From Scleromitrula shiraiana (taxonomy: Eukaryota > Ascomycota > Leotiomycetes > Helotiales > Sclerotiniaceae), in the NCBI GenBank assembly GCA_028455995.1, contig JABELC010000015.1, positions 124,001-188,000 of the forward strand: 64,000 nt of DNA. Direction: 5' to 3'. A model generated the notes under the pieces. It worked only from the letters and a program-made list of their open reading frames with translations. It did not search any database and was not told where the DNA came from. The translations under genes and the position numbers were made by a program. Positions 10,785-24,330 of this stretch are shown here, piece by piece (the first letter of the stretch is position 1; every line of letters starts with the position of its first letter).

Positions 10785-13700
10785 TCACTCCATTTCACTC
10801 ATCCATACTCTAGCCTGCAATCTCTGCACTACTTCTTTCCTGATCCATCTCATTTCCTTCCCTTCACTCATTGCTTTATCGGCCCACTCAAATAGTAATC
10901 TCAATCCTAGCAATCGATCCTTACTACCACTATCGAGCGTCGCGTGTTCCAATACTAATCTGGAGTCAACCGATGTCTGTTCCATTCCGGTGTGGGTATC
11001 TCGTGCTCCACCGTGATCTGGTGGAAGAACGAGAGCCTTTTCGGCTTTGGTAAGAGTTGCAAAGGCGGGTAGTTCAAAAAGCCATTGAAGAGATTGGCTG
11101 CTGGTGGTTTCGTCAGCTTCATCCAAAGCTTGGAGCGTGGCCTTGAATGCATTCGTGCTTGCATCGTGGGCGGGTCTTCTTCTAATATAGATCGTTTGAG
11201 ACGCTTTGAACGCGGCCACATGAGATGCATTACTTTCGAAATCCAGAATAACATTCCAATACTCAGGGCTGCAAGTTCGCACTGTTGTGATTTGATCAAG
11301 TTCTGGTATGAGACAGGGGGTATGTTTCTGGATCTCTTCTCCATTGCGGAGTTTAATAGATATAGGGATTGGAGTTGGTTGATCTGTGTCAATATCCCGA
11401 GTCACAAGACATCTCGGCTCTGCTGCCAGAACCCAGAAATGACGGAAGGCCTGCAAGTGGGATTTATTGTCTTGAACGGTTGATGGGAATATGGGGTAGA
11501 ATGCTACAATTAGTGCAGCAATTGCTTTATTCGACGTTCCAAATGTAAAAGTTCCCCCACCTAAGAACAGCGCTCCAATGGCTAAATGAGCTGCGAGATG
11601 ACTACCATAAGGTGTATCGCTATCATCGCGACCATGCATTGATCTGAGTCGGCGGAGAACAGTAATGTCTCCTGTGCCTGCCATAACAGTCGCTACTGCA
11701 AGAGCCAATAAATCTTGGCAATTACGTACAGTGTTCCTGGTTAATTTCTTATCATAAGAATCTGCCTCGATCTGACAGATCCGAATAAATTGATCCAGGT
11801 AGTGTAATAGTATGTCTCTAGCTACTGGAGAACCAGAACCTGCAAACCTCAAAGCAATGCTGAAACAAAGACCAGATATAATATCATAAAAAGGAAGGTC
11901 TGCGGATGTCAATGTTTTGATGCTATGCATTCGACTTTGTTTCTTGTAAGCTAACGGCAATCCTTTTTTTATCCATTTATAGGATGGCTCTATCTTGCTC
12001 CACATTATCAGGTGCCTAGCTAGTGTTCGAAGAAGAAAAATGTCCGGTCGAACGTAATCAAATTGGAGGATCGAGTCTGGTACATCCACTTTCCGTGCTA
12101 GTACTTGATTCTCAGACTTCATATATATCAGAGCAATAGCTACGACAGCAGCTGCTGTAGCCTTATCTAAGATATGTACGAGGTCAATCTTCTTGCTTCC
12201 AGCTGCCAATGCAATTAGTCTTTCGGTAAGTCGCATATCGTGAAGACCTTTGAGATCAGAGCCCTTCCCTAGGTTGATAAATCCCAACGCAAAACCTGCT
12301 GCGAGACGATAGCCTTCATTCCTAAGAGGCTCTTCATCAACTTCCTGATCAATGTGCTCAATTTCCGAAACCATGATCTCGCTCATACGACGATGTTGTG
12401 TATCACAATATACCAAACCAATACCCATGATACCAGTGGTTTGCGTCAATGGCGAAAGATTCAGCTCTGCTGCTCCAGGCGGTAACATGCGAGTAACGTG
12501 AACAGAGAGAAGTCGGGTGATTAGCGAGTCCATGGTTCCCATATAGGATGCAGCCAATCCTAGGAGCAGCCCGATGGAAGTCATAGTATGTTTTGGGGTC
12601 AAATATCGAAATGCGACCCATTTAGCTACCGATTTCAAATGACCATTTAAACCAAGAGCGAGTAAGAAGCCGGCGTGTCGGTTACTCAGCTCTTGAATAG
12701 GTTTATTGTAAAGAATCCATGAAGTGTCAATTCCTTTTGCATCTCTTGAGATGCCTAGACCAGCAGATACGCCTGCATGAAAGAACGCCCAACAAACCTT
12801 TTCTTCAGTGAAGGCGTTTTTATCTACCCCAACTGTGTTATTGCTCGGTTTCATAACACAACTGAGATTAAATCCGCCAATCGGAAACCTCTGTGTCAGG
12901 AGAGGAATTCGTGCACCGTAGTATAACAAACCTCTACCGGAAGGAATAGCAAGAGTGCGATAAGCTAACATTTGTGCGTGCTCTTTTTGAGCTTCTAACA
13001 ACTCCGACTCCGTCCAGTCAGGCTCAGATTTGACGCGAGCAATGGTGGGTTTAAATGTGCTGAGAATATTCACTGCTTCGTTCATTCTTCTGTCATCCTT
13101 GAAAATCGCGCGTGTAATCGATTGTCGATCGACCTCGGCCGACCCGTCAAAACCTCCAGTAGTCTCAGTATCTGATGTGGACATACAGATAGTATGAACA
13201 TCTAGATTGGATTCATGTGATGGTGCCTGTAAAATATTAGTTCAGGCTTCGTTTTGTAAGCTTTGTACATACCAATATGGATGGTTGTGAACTTCGAGAA
13301 AGGCGATTAGGTGTCAATAGCATACTGACATCTTCCCGACCTACCAACGCAAGCAATTCCTGGTTCCACGAAGTCGGAGGTTCGCTCTGGCATTCGACAA
13401 TTGCTTCCTGAAGGGGAGCCAATATAGCCTCTGGTAAGGTTTCCAGGAACAGCCTATCCACTCCAGCGGTAGCTAATGCTTCTACGAGTTGTACAGAAGA
13501 CCAATCATCTTGCATAAGGGCAAAAAACTCGGCAAATTGAAGGGTTCTCGGAGTCAATTTGCGCCATCGCTCAAGATCTTGGGCGTTCCTACCGGGAGTA
13601 ATAGATCTACTCATTACCACCTCTTGGAGAGTCATAAAAGGCGCCAAACTTCGCGTGAGAAAACAATTCTGGATCCAAGTATAAACTGAAGGACACTCGA

Positions 13701-16682
13701 ATGGCTCAGTGATTTGTGGATTGGGCGCTAAAACTATACGATAATCAACAGTCGTGCTAGCCAAAGGCATCGATGATACTCACCTGTGTCATATTCTGCA
13801 TCCACCAACGAAGCTTCCTCTGTTTCGTAGTATTCTATCCAGCTATTCCACCCAAGCCATCGGACAATTTGGGCCAGGACTGGTGTCAGACTTGGGACAT
13901 CGGTATTGAATGCATCGGCTGTCATGGTGTTCAGCTTTTCTTCTTCATGCAACAAGTGCAATGCCACAAGAGTATCAATCAGAGCGGCCTGCCGCACATC
14001 AAGAGGCTTATTCGAAGATGACGGCAGGTAGCCTGTTATAACATCCTGGCCTAACCTTGAATTAAGAAAGTCCCGTGTAAGGCCTACGTGTCTCTTAACA
14101 AAAGTCCCTTTGTCTCTGACCGTGAGTGGATTATGGGATTCTGAGGAGAAGAATATATCAGTCTCATCTTGATCCATCAGCCATTTCCAACCACCATTGT
14201 TGGCCCAGGTTGGTATTGGGTTTCCATTTGAAGTTATATGGGTTACCATAGAATTCCAGCTTTCCATATCTGATTGTGTGCCACTGCTCAACCGTAAGGC
14301 AGATCGCGTCTTCTTGCTGGAAGACTTTTTCTGCGTCTGTTTGGCTGTTGAACCAAATCCAAGCGCCATCGAAAATAGAACAATAACAAGTGATGTCCAT
14401 TCTGCGTCCGAATTATCGATCGCCTCAAGACGAACCCATCTCATTGCGTTCCACCATGCAACAAGAACCCCCTCGCCTCCACTAGAGCCTGGAATGACCT
14501 TGGTACACACCTGTATAATCTTGCAAACATAAGGACTGCGAGGCTGCATGAGAATCTGAAGCTGATGCATTTTACCTTCGTCGTCTACCAGATCAACGAG
14601 GCCCCTAGGCTGTGGATTGCGCAAGCCTTTTAAAGAACGAGGGCCTTGACTGAGAACTCTCTTGAACCCGCCCTCTCTCTTTTCACGTGGCTTTGGGTTA
14701 TGGCTTAGACTGCGGACATTGTGAACGATAAAACTTGGTGGTAACGAGACCTTCATGAGGATACTCCATGGCGCCTGCAAACTAAGTTCACCAAATCCAT
14801 CATCCGTTTCAGTTAAGACCAATATTCTAGATATATCGCCATCGTCAAATTTGCAGGCATCAATGACACCTCCGGCTCTCATCATATCCTTAAGTCCAAC
14901 TACTGTGATATCCTTTTCTGATCTAGCAAGCTTATGATCATTGTCGGAATGTGCTTGCGATTTTTTTTGGATTTTCGTATTCAATGTCATTACTAACAAC
15001 TTCTTCTCGTCGGGATCAAGAATACATATTACGATGGAGTTGCTTTGCTGATCATCCGCCGCCGAGGGAGGCGCGGGCATAATAAATATTTTACATTGAT
15101 TTTTCGCCGGTGTATGCTGGCTTGAATAACGAACATTGCTATGTTCCGCGGCAGCACTACAAACCTTTGTGAGAACTATCTCTTGTTTGAGAGCATCGAA
15201 TTCGTCGTCATCGAGACCCATATTATGAAAACCTTCAAAATCACCACCTGCACGAAGTTCGTCTAGGAGTTCGTCTACTGGAGCGTCTAAATAATTGTTG
15301 ATGCTGTGGTTGAGCTGAGTGGCTTGAGAAAAGCTCTGTCCATTTAACGCCCCAATACTTGTCCTAGTATGTTGGCTTCCCATAGATTCTCGAACTCGGC
15401 CTGTTGGATGTTGATGACCAATTGCTAAATCAGTGAAAGCATTTCGTTCCTGTGAAGCAGAAAGATCTGCTCTGGCTAGCATTGAACTCACTCGTCGAGA
15501 TTTTCTTCTAGGAATATTACTATTCTCAAAGTCAGGGTCAAGGGTAGATGCGAAATCAACTGACTTTACATCATCTGGCCGGGCAGGCTTCTTGAAAGTA
15601 GGAACCGTTCCACCAAGACCTTCTCGAACTGTCTGCTGACTGTGTCCCACGGGTGTGGTAGCTCCTGTCCCACTACCTGGCATAAATGAGCTTCTCCGTC
15701 GTGATATAGTGCCACTAGCTAATCGAGACTTTGTATTTGATCCAGTTTCCTGTCCAGCATACGTCAATCTCCAAACAGTATACATGCTCGTCTCTCGATT
15801 TAGAGTGACTGCCAAGACTAAAGGGTGCTCTGTATCTTGTGTTGGGAATTCGTTTGGTCGAGAGACGTGAAGTATTTCTTCTGCAGTATCTAGAGAGGTG
15901 ATTTTGCCCGAACTTCTTCGTCCTCGACCTTCAGTGATGGTGGGCTGAGCAACTACTAAACCCATTTCCGCCAAAGGATCCGATAAAGAAAATAATCGCG
16001 GCCAATTTGCATCATTCTTGAGCGACGGGGGCTCCCACATATCTGTCAAAGTTGATATCTGAGGAAAAGCAATCTGTTTAGGAGCTCCAAGGTCTGCAGT
16101 AGAGAATGTTGACTGTATCGAACTCGTAGCAGACCAGGGCTGAGGTTGAGATGATACAAACGAGTTTGGGGGCACTCGAGGAAATTTGAGTGAAGCTGCA
16201 ACCAGATTATCCACTCGTAGCTTTCTTTGTATAATAAGTCCAATTGGTGCAGCAGTGGCAGATTCAACCTCAAATGGCAAATGTATGACATGACTTGTTC
16301 CAGAGAGAAAGTAAACATGCGCTTGAGTCTTCAAAAACACCACTATTGCTTTTGATTTCGTAGTCGAAGCACTTTTTGATTGATCCGCCCTATCTTTCAC
16401 TGGTAGAGCTCCAACGCTTGGAAATGACGTTAATAATGCCTGCGTAATTGGTTCCTTCTCGAGGTCGAAATTGTAGCTTTTTCGAAATATTCCTCCCCTT
16501 GACCAGATGACACATCTTGAAGTGACAAGTAGTTCATCATCAGCGTCGGAAACTGTATCGTTGTCACAAACATTGTACCAATCGTATGAACCAGTGGATG
16601 GTTCTGCCGGTAGAAACCCTTCTTGTATTGCATATTGAAGTCCGGTAGGCTGATGCAGACCTAATGAAGTGACCGAAGCCAT
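10785..16682 (-). CDS. APC1: Anaphase-promoting complex subunit 1 (APC1/BimE)
   Basis: Three exons, 16682-13784, 13733-13273 and 13226-10785, give 1933 aa. Introns (GTGAGT...GTATAG and GTATGT...TTACAG) join YDT-VLAPNPQITEP and SIL-APSHESNLDV in frame. Features of Apc1/BimE are a long N-terminal WD-like region starting MASVTSLGLHQPTGLQY, a low-complexity Ser-rich middle, and C-terminal proteasome/cyclosome repeats. The hallmark block includes GIGLVYCDTQHRRMSEIMVSE, then EEPLRNEGYRLAAGFALGFIN, and later HLAIGALFLGGG. Apc1 is the main scaffold of the APC/C ubiquitin ligase. BimE was identified in Aspergillus as a negative regulator of mitotic entry. Length is normal for the family and no lesion was seen. 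Confidence 0.94.
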
Positions 16683-19600
16683 GTTCTAAAACACATCAAT
16701 AGGATTTTTGTTTATAAACAAACACAACTTGCCATCGTTTTCATGGATGTCGAATCCTCGATTTCACGATTTTATATCTTGTACCTTTCGGAGTTTGTAA
16801 ATTATCATCTTCCAAGGTTCTCATAACAGTAGCAGTATTTACTTTTTTGGGGTATACGCGACGCGGATAAAGAAGGCACCAAGCCCTCCCCGCCCTTGTT
16901 AGGGCGAGGCTGCAGTAATAATTAGGTGCACAGACCAGCGAGGCTATGGTATAAACTTAACTTAGATCCATCATCATCGCGATATCAACATGCATCTGAT
17001 CAACGTTCTGTTCAATCACATATGATAATGTCTCGTCAAGAAGTTGTATCTTATTCTATCTTTTAAATTTATCTTCGAAAGATATGAGATCTGGCACAAT
17101 CTAGGGAAATTTCCTTCCTTCTTTCTGATAAGTGAAGACTGGAAGCATTGCCAACTAGAACGAAGCAGCTAGGTACATAGTAGTTGCTGGGCAAGTTCAT
17201 CAAAACAATCCTGAAAGAATATCTGCATGTTCGGAACCACTTTGTTGCCATAGTGCTGCTTTCAGTCTTTTAATTCATAGCTTTGCTGAGCACCTGTACC
17301 CATCACTATTGAACCTTTTCCCTTCGTGGGATATGGTGCTCCTCACTTTACTGTGAAGATTTGATATGTGCATCAAGTCCAAGTGGTCTTCTTCATATAG
17401 CTATCTATCTCTGTTCGAATATTTGATGGCTGTTTAGTTGAAGTGATATACTGTTCTTTCAATTCTTATGAATGATTTAAAGAAAACGGATTGCACAAAG
17501 CACAAAGTTTGAATTGCTATGTCCGAAGTACCAACTTGCATAGCACAATAGATGCAAACATGTTTGATATGTTTTTTCATTTCACATGATATCAAGTACG
17601 GTACGTGAATTTCAATTGTTTGATTGATTATTTAAACACAAATCGGGCCACCTTGGAGTATTCTTACAACAGTGCTTCTGAATCTCCAAAAAGTCTTTCT
17701 TGACAAATATCTCCCCATTAGCAGTTTATTGCACATACATGTATCATGCAATTCTTCTATCCTGAGGCTTTTCTAAATATAAACACTCCTGGAGTCCGGA
17801 GTTTTGCTCAAGTACGAATGTGAATATGGGCCTGGGACTCCATATATCACCCATAGAACCGTGGTGCATATGTGGTTTCTAGGCTTCTTTGGGAATGTTT
17901 TTGTAGGTGTAGTTTTACTCCGGAATTAGTGTTTCTAGAAAAGGACTGGGAGCTCCGCATGATCGATTCAGAACACACTGCTGCCAATTTGGGAAGATTG
18001 TTGCATGTCTGGATGCCCTGCCGGAGTGTGATCCTTCTATTGTCACCCTTGAAAAAAGAGTGCTGTCAACGTGTTGACGTATCTAGGCCTCTCAACACTC
18101 CATATTACACGCAACAACTCCTTTGGGCATAATGTTGCATGTCTAAGTTCCGGAGTGTGAATCTTCCGGAACAAGATCAAGCCTGTTATTCCTCCTATTC
18201 TATATTTACGTGAGGTTATCGGTCAGATAATGCCATTTTGAGCATAATATTGCATGTCTGAGTTTTGATCCGGAGTGCAAGTCTTTCCAACTCATCCCTA
18301 TCAAAACTGCATCTTCTACGTGCCATCTCTTGTGTGGTTTTTCCATACACACTAGCCCGTTCGAGCATAATGTTGCACGTCTGACTCCCGGAGTTCAGCA
18401 CCTACAGTGCAATATCATGATCCATTCCGCCTTCTATGTACTTTCTGTGTTCAGCTCATAATGCACGTAACACCGCTTTAGGGATAATGTTGCATGTCTG
18501 ATTATCAACCCGGAGTGGTACTCTTCCAAAACAGTCTTTGCATACGTTCCTCCAAGGAAGACATCAACTCCTTGGGGCGACAAATGATTCTGAGCCATAC
18601 ATACATATTTTGTTGCATGTCTTTCTTCCGGAGCATCCCAATTCGTCGATGACTCTTTCCTGTCTCAATGACTTGGGATAGATGTTGCACAATTCGTACT
18701 CCTGCTGTGGACACTGTGCAATTTGTTGACCATATGAGCTCTACGGAATAACGATTCTTTTAAAGTGTATCTCCTTTAAGAGTATTGTTGCATGCCTAAC
18801 TCCTCCGATAAACTTGATATGATCTTTTGTTGCAAGTCTAGCATTGCGGAGTTGATTATTGTAATTGTGGTTGTGCATCACGGAGGTGACAATTTCCATC
18901 TTCTCCTTTTGGTCTGCCCAAGATACTTAGATCACAGTACAATACATCTATCATATGCAGGATTAAATCTTTTAGTACATCAATTATTCGAATTCATTTC
19001 TGTAAATGGAGGTATTGATACAGAAGAAAATACATACATATCTATTTGGAGTTCGGAGTTGCCTGTAAGAGCCTCATTCCTTAGGGAGTTTTTACTTGGC
19101 ATCGTCTGTTGCTAACTTGGACATATCTTGTTACGTCCGGTATTCTGTTTTAGGAATGTTCGGTGTCCCGGAGTTCGAATAGGGATGGTGGTCCCCTTTC
19201 CTTTTCGCTTAGTCTATGTAACACTAACCGAATTGGGAGATCCGGAGTCACGGAGCAGAGCTTATGGAGTTTCCGGAGTTGCATTTGTTTCGATTTTCTT
19301 TTCACATGAGATGGACAAGTGAATGAAAAGATGGGAGGTAGGATGTGTTTATACTTATTGAATTTTTTCTTCTTGAGGGATTGATGGTTGTCGCCGATGC
19401 CTCGGCGTTTGGTAGGTTTGCGTTACAAATGCTTGCCTTGATGATTAGAAATTTATTTCGGTGATTACTGCTGATTAGATTACTTTCACTATACACCAGA
19501 CGTTTCTAATTTCGGATTTATGTATCATTATACGAAGTTTACAATCATTGCTGCCAAGCGGTTCAAGTATGGACAGGAAAGTTCCTTGATTAAGAAAATA

Positions 19601-19701
19601 TATACAGCAGGCCAAAAATGTGGGCATCTCCATATCATGATAGGCCATCAATAACCCCCGAAAAGACATTCAACACAAGATTGAGCTTGATTTATTAAGA
19701 C
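16683..19701. other. 3-kb gene-free interval carrying a degenerate repeat array
   Basis: Lies between the APC1 5' end and the 3' end of the GH43 pseudogene. The first roughly 1.1 kb is AT-rich with no coding frame. From about 17780 to 19290 there is recurrent TCCGGAGT/CGGAGTT motif material, and within it a set of related units (see the separate repeat entry). No ATG-initiated ORF here looks protein-like. It might be a non-coding transcript or decayed satellite-like DNA. Confidence 0.6.
17990..18860 (+). repeat. Degenerate tandem array, about 120-bp units
   Basis: Nine recognisable units share the core GCATAATGTTGCATGTCTGA and, 5-12 bases later, CCGGAGTG, often followed by CTTCC. Cores (first T of TTGCA) lie at 18001, 18135, 18250, 18373, 18490, 18613, 18685, 18788 and 18830. 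The first six are spaced 134, 115, 123, 117 and 123 bp. The last three are shorter and more decayed. The sequence just upstream of several cores is also shared (ACAC...C...TTNGG/GAGCATAATG). Between cores the sequence has diverged strongly. Isolated CGGAGTT motifs continue to about 19280. The family is not one I recognise. Confidence 0.7.
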
Positions 19702-20859
19702 TTAGACCGAAGGCCATCCGTTGGTGAATGTAAGGTAGTTGAAACCGAAACAGTATCCAGTAAGACTGACCGAAGGCTTCACGTAATGGTAGTAAAGAAG
19801 AGGTCCACCTGCGGTAAGATATACACCCCTATTCAAGTATTAGTATTGTTCTAACATTGATGTGCTATATGTAGGTGAAGAAGAAAGGATTGAATAACGT
19901 ACTGCCCGCCTGGTGCATAAAAATTATCATGGCTTTCCAATAACATGGTTCCACCGCTTTCAAGACAAGGGGTTCCATTCTCATCGACGAAACCAGAATT
20001 GGAAGATGTACTGCGACACATCATGATTTTGGATTCGCCCCCAAGTGGGAGGGATAGATATATCAAAGTCACAGCAGATTCCAGAGGAAAAGAGCAGATA
20101 GTAGTATCCGCCGTAGTAGAACATGTACGATCCCTCTTCGGAGTGGGTACCGGTGCTGTTCCAAGCTAGGTTATAGGAAGCGGTTCCTGATACACTGGTT
20201 GGTGTGGCACTCATTGGAACTTGATAGATATCATTCTAGAAAGAACCGAAGTTCAGACTACAATATGGAAGCCGAGTCACATAATTTGAATCAATATTAG
20301 ATGGGATGAAGAACTAACGCATATGAATTTCCAACCTTAATGAGGTTATGATCAATGGCATTATAGGGCGTTGCGAACGAAGAAACGATTCCTTTTGACC
20401 CAAGATCCGTCCAAGATCCACATCCCAATGTTGAGCTTGTAGCAACTCCGATAGCCGAGTCTTGAGTGCTAATTGTGGAAGCTCAATAGTACATATAATA
20501 TGTTGAGCCAACGAGTGACACGTCAGGTGCCTATAGAGTTTATTTGTTAGTTGGAGATTTTCATAAATAGGAAAGGCAGAGATGGATCAATGGCATACCC
20601 ATAAGTTAGTACTTCCAGCGATATCCATAATCGAACCACCAGGCAAAGTATCGCATTGGTATACCCAGCCACCGTCGTAATTATCGGCTTTCCAGATACC
20701 AATACCATTACCAGTATTGAAAAGAAACCAATCACCGGCATGTCCTTGAATTAGAGAGGGATCACGACCAAAGCAATCGCCGATACAAGGATCAGGATTC
20801 GCGAATGCGTTGACCAGGCCAAACAGCGCTGGAGCAGCGGGAAACAATTTGGAAAACAT
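19702..20859 (-). pseudogene. GH43 endo-alpha-1,5-L-arabinanase, disrupted
   Basis: The gene model is complete: exons 20859-20599, 20530-20319, 20257-19903 and 19828-19702, with good GT...AG introns. It begins with a secretion-type leader (MFSKLFPAAPALFGLVNAFA). GH43 landmarks are RDPSLI (catalytic base Asp), LWAPDVS, PYNAIDHNLIKVG (second Asp), EEGSYMFYYGGYYYLLFSSG (acid Glu) and GGTMLLES. The family cuts arabinan side chains of pectin in plant cell walls. It is broken by a TGA at 20485-20483 (after TYYMYY), a TAG at 20238-20236 where SFWNDIY has its Trp, and a frameshift near 20030-20050 between CDFDIS and ESKIMMCRSTS. The last exon, ending FTNGWPSV, is clean. Intact splice sites and three coding lesions indicate recent loss. 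Confidence 0.85.
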
Positions 20860-23800
20860 GATGAAAGATGATCGATCACGATAGGTTGGTAAACACACGA
20901 GAAGATCAGATCAGATGGGATGAAGCAGATACATATTTCTGAGAAGGTCACGAAGATATATAAGGCGGCGGACTATCATTACTACAATATGCATGGACCA
21001 GAAATTTCTCGACTGACCTAAGAAAAGACTGAATGTTTTTCTAGGGTTTGCATCCTACCCGCCTTGGCCATCCATCATGTCCATCACGAAGTGTTTGCTT
21101 GTTTTAGGACAACACTATACAATGCCTACGTAGTTGATGTGTACACCGACAAATCTAGAGAGGTACGTGTGCATGGGAATGCCGTGCATCAGTAGGTGTG
21201 CTATACCTCTGAATGGCTGGATTTCTTACATATTTCCTTTTCTTCCCATCTTTCCATAGTCTCATTCCATCTTTCATATTCAACAGCCCTAATTTCACAC
21301 TCCAGAATGGATTGGCCCAAAACAATATGTGGGTCCAGACACTCACCCAATGCAATCCATGTTTCTGGCCCATGCTACATGAGGCTGAGTAAATAAAAAT
21401 CCAGACGGTAATGCTCTTCACGAAGGTTAAGAAGCGGGACTGCTTCACAAGATCTAGAATGTAACCAGGTAAATTTTTGTTGCGTGCCAACAATCATATC
21501 TATACTTTTTGTCTCTAATGAGGTATTCGGCCTTTCAGTGTACAACACTTGATCAGACCTTACCTAAGGGAGAGAAAAAAACGGTATAGAATGGGACATG
21601 ATATTTTCTAATGCTAGCCTTACCCCACAAAGACTTCTAAGTTTCGTCCCAGAAGCTGGTATGAAAGTTATGTAAGATCTTGTAACTTCTTGAAGGGCAA
21701 TGGAATGGGAAAAGGATCATCGAGAAAATTGTATCTTGACCTTGAAGTCTAGAGAGAGGCTAGGAAGAGGGTCCAGTAAGGTCTACCGTGGATAGGAAGT
21801 CTATCATTATTGCATCTTATGTCAGCGGGCAGAGCCAAGTGGATCTTTTATTGCTTTAATCTTTACTGCTATCATGTCTTACGCATAACCCTGGAAACCC
21901 TTTGAAACACAATACCTGTTCTAAGGGTATTTCCACTTCTTTTCTTCCGCAATGGATTTTAGAATCACAGGGCAGAGCAGGGCTGATTCGGCGGAGCATC
22001 CGAAACTTCTTACCATACCTAGGCCATGAGATGATCTCATCTCATGTAATCTTGACTCTTCGGTTTCGTTTCTAGACCCCACAATACGGAGCCTTAGCGT
22101 GGCCTTATCCGTAGGCATGTCTATGTGCGGAATAAGAAAAACCAACACAAGACCAGAAAAACAGCCTCGCTATCTTTATACCCATGATGCCACATTGCAA
22201 ATCCCCTGCGTACCGATTGCCTCCTTAAAGATTGGGTTTTCATTTCGAATTGAATTACATCTGAAACCTACCGTAGGTATTCTGAGTTTCGATTAACTAA
22301 AATATGATGAATAGAATGGGATGGGGATTGAAGGATGGGGGTGAGATGAAATAAGATTGAGATTACAAGATGTTTCTGTGGGATTTCTTCAATTCTAGAT
22401 TGGGAGCGAGATGGAATACCATATGGGATTATTCCAAGAATGTCTTACTGGTGAATGATGGTGTAGATGGATACATTATCAGGAGTTGAGGTTTGTTCAT
22501 ACATTGATGTATTTATTTACGATGCGGACAGTCGCGTTCCTTATGTCATGTATACAGTGAACTGCGATGAATTCTTTATTACTGCGTAATAGAACAGGAT
22601 CTTCTAGGTGGATAATTGTGGTCTTGATCATATAGTAACCTTACCTAGGTAGAGGAAGGTAGTCACAACAATGGTATACGCACGTAAGTAAATACGTAAC
22701 GTTACCTGGTTTCTCTTTGACCATAACCAAATCTTACTCCTTTCGTTCTATATCTGCTTCTAATTCTTTCATTCACGATTTCGAGAGTTGTTTTACCTAG
22801 TGGTCAGTACTATCTATGAGCCATTATCTAAAATAATTTCGAGAGATAAATGGGTTGAGAGGGTCATGAAAATTGTTATACGACTCTAAATGTTATAGTA
22901 TTTGTTGGTTCCTCTAAATTCATGGGATATTAGTATGTCCTCATGTTCCAATTTAGCGGTACCAACAATGAGATAGTGGCTTCCATTGATTTTGGAGAGA
23001 TGTAATATCTACTAATGTCATGAAACTTTGTCAATTCATCAACCAAAATACTAGTTCATACCTTGAGACAACATTACTAGCCTGAGAGCATGCAACGCTG
23101 TGGAAAAACTTCATCTACTATAATACGATGCCAACATACTAGAGAATAGACGAAACTTTACTCCGGGAGCACAGGAATCTATGATATGCTCAGGTAGTCT
23201 TGTCTGTCATCCAACACTCACCAACAAAGCATTGACCAGTCACACTTAATTACAGAGGATTACCTTTCTTGGTTGGTTTCTGACCTGTTAATATATCTCT
23301 AAATGGTGTAACAAATTCCGTAATGTCCGCTACGTTGAGCAATCAAATTCTTCGTATTCTTAGTTGAGCTACACTATACAAATTGCAACTCAAGTAGTAA
23401 CGGGTATGTACATTTCCCTCATCTCATTCATCAATGAAGGAATTTGGCGCTTTTGGTCGTAGAAGGCCTCTTCTCAAGGGCCCATGTTTCTAAGCCTTTC
23501 GACGTGGCTGTTACCACACAAAGAAAAACTTGCATAGGTCTTTCCCCAACAGCTAGGAATCAATTGTATTGTTGTTGATTACAATTGACTCTAGTAGGTC
23601 GAAGCCTATGTTGATGTAGATTATTCCACAAAGAAAGGTTGATACAGGTAATCGTATAAACCCCAAGTCTAGCGCTTTTGGTGTTGATTCCAGTCGGCCT
23701 TATAGGAGGGCCTCAAATTCTTCTGGTTCCGTTAGTGTGATTGATGCTACAGCTGGAACACAACCTGAGGGTTCTCAACTTCTTTTCTACACGACACCGG

Positions 23801-24330
23801 CTGTACTATGCACGGTAGTTTTGTAGAATCTTTAAAAGAATGGGATTGCAGTTGGCTTTGTGTATTCTCTTGTATTATCAATCTATTGTGTGTTCCTCTT
23901 CTCTAGTATATTGTACACAATACATTGTCTGCTCTTATCTATAGGAAGAGAATGGTGGTTATGATGGATTGAGAATCAATAAAGAAAAATATATGCTCCC
24001 AATAAAGTAAGTATTGTTCATATTTGACTTAAATCAAACACAGTATAATCTGATGGTATATAATAACAAAATTTTGACAAATAATAAATACCATTGCAAA
24101 GGACCATTTCAATAACAAGTGGCCATAAAGAATTGCTTTCCACTGATCTTATTGTTTAGACTAACAAACTATATTCATAATTCAAATTGATTTTCTATGT
24201 AACTACAAAACCTCTTCCTCCTTCCTCCTTTCTCTAGCCACCTTGCCATACCACACCAACACCAACAACTACATCAAGCACACTACTCATACCAACACCA
24301 ATCATCCATCAAATATCTCCTTATTTCATC
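20860..24330. other. 3.5-kb gene-poor intergenic region
   Basis: Upstream of the GH43 pseudogene. The bases next to 20860 would be its old promoter. The rest is AT-rich, without tandem repeats of note and without an ATG-initiated frame of convincing composition. Scattered frames of 60-112 codons (for example near 21155-21493 and 21921-22148) show no conserved motif. Nothing further is supported. Confidence 0.45.

Noticed and set aside
19128..19322. GGAGTTCGAATAGGGAT sequence as a possible tRNA B-box
   Set aside because: No matching A-box or cloverleaf nearby. It is part of the CGGAGTT repeat material.
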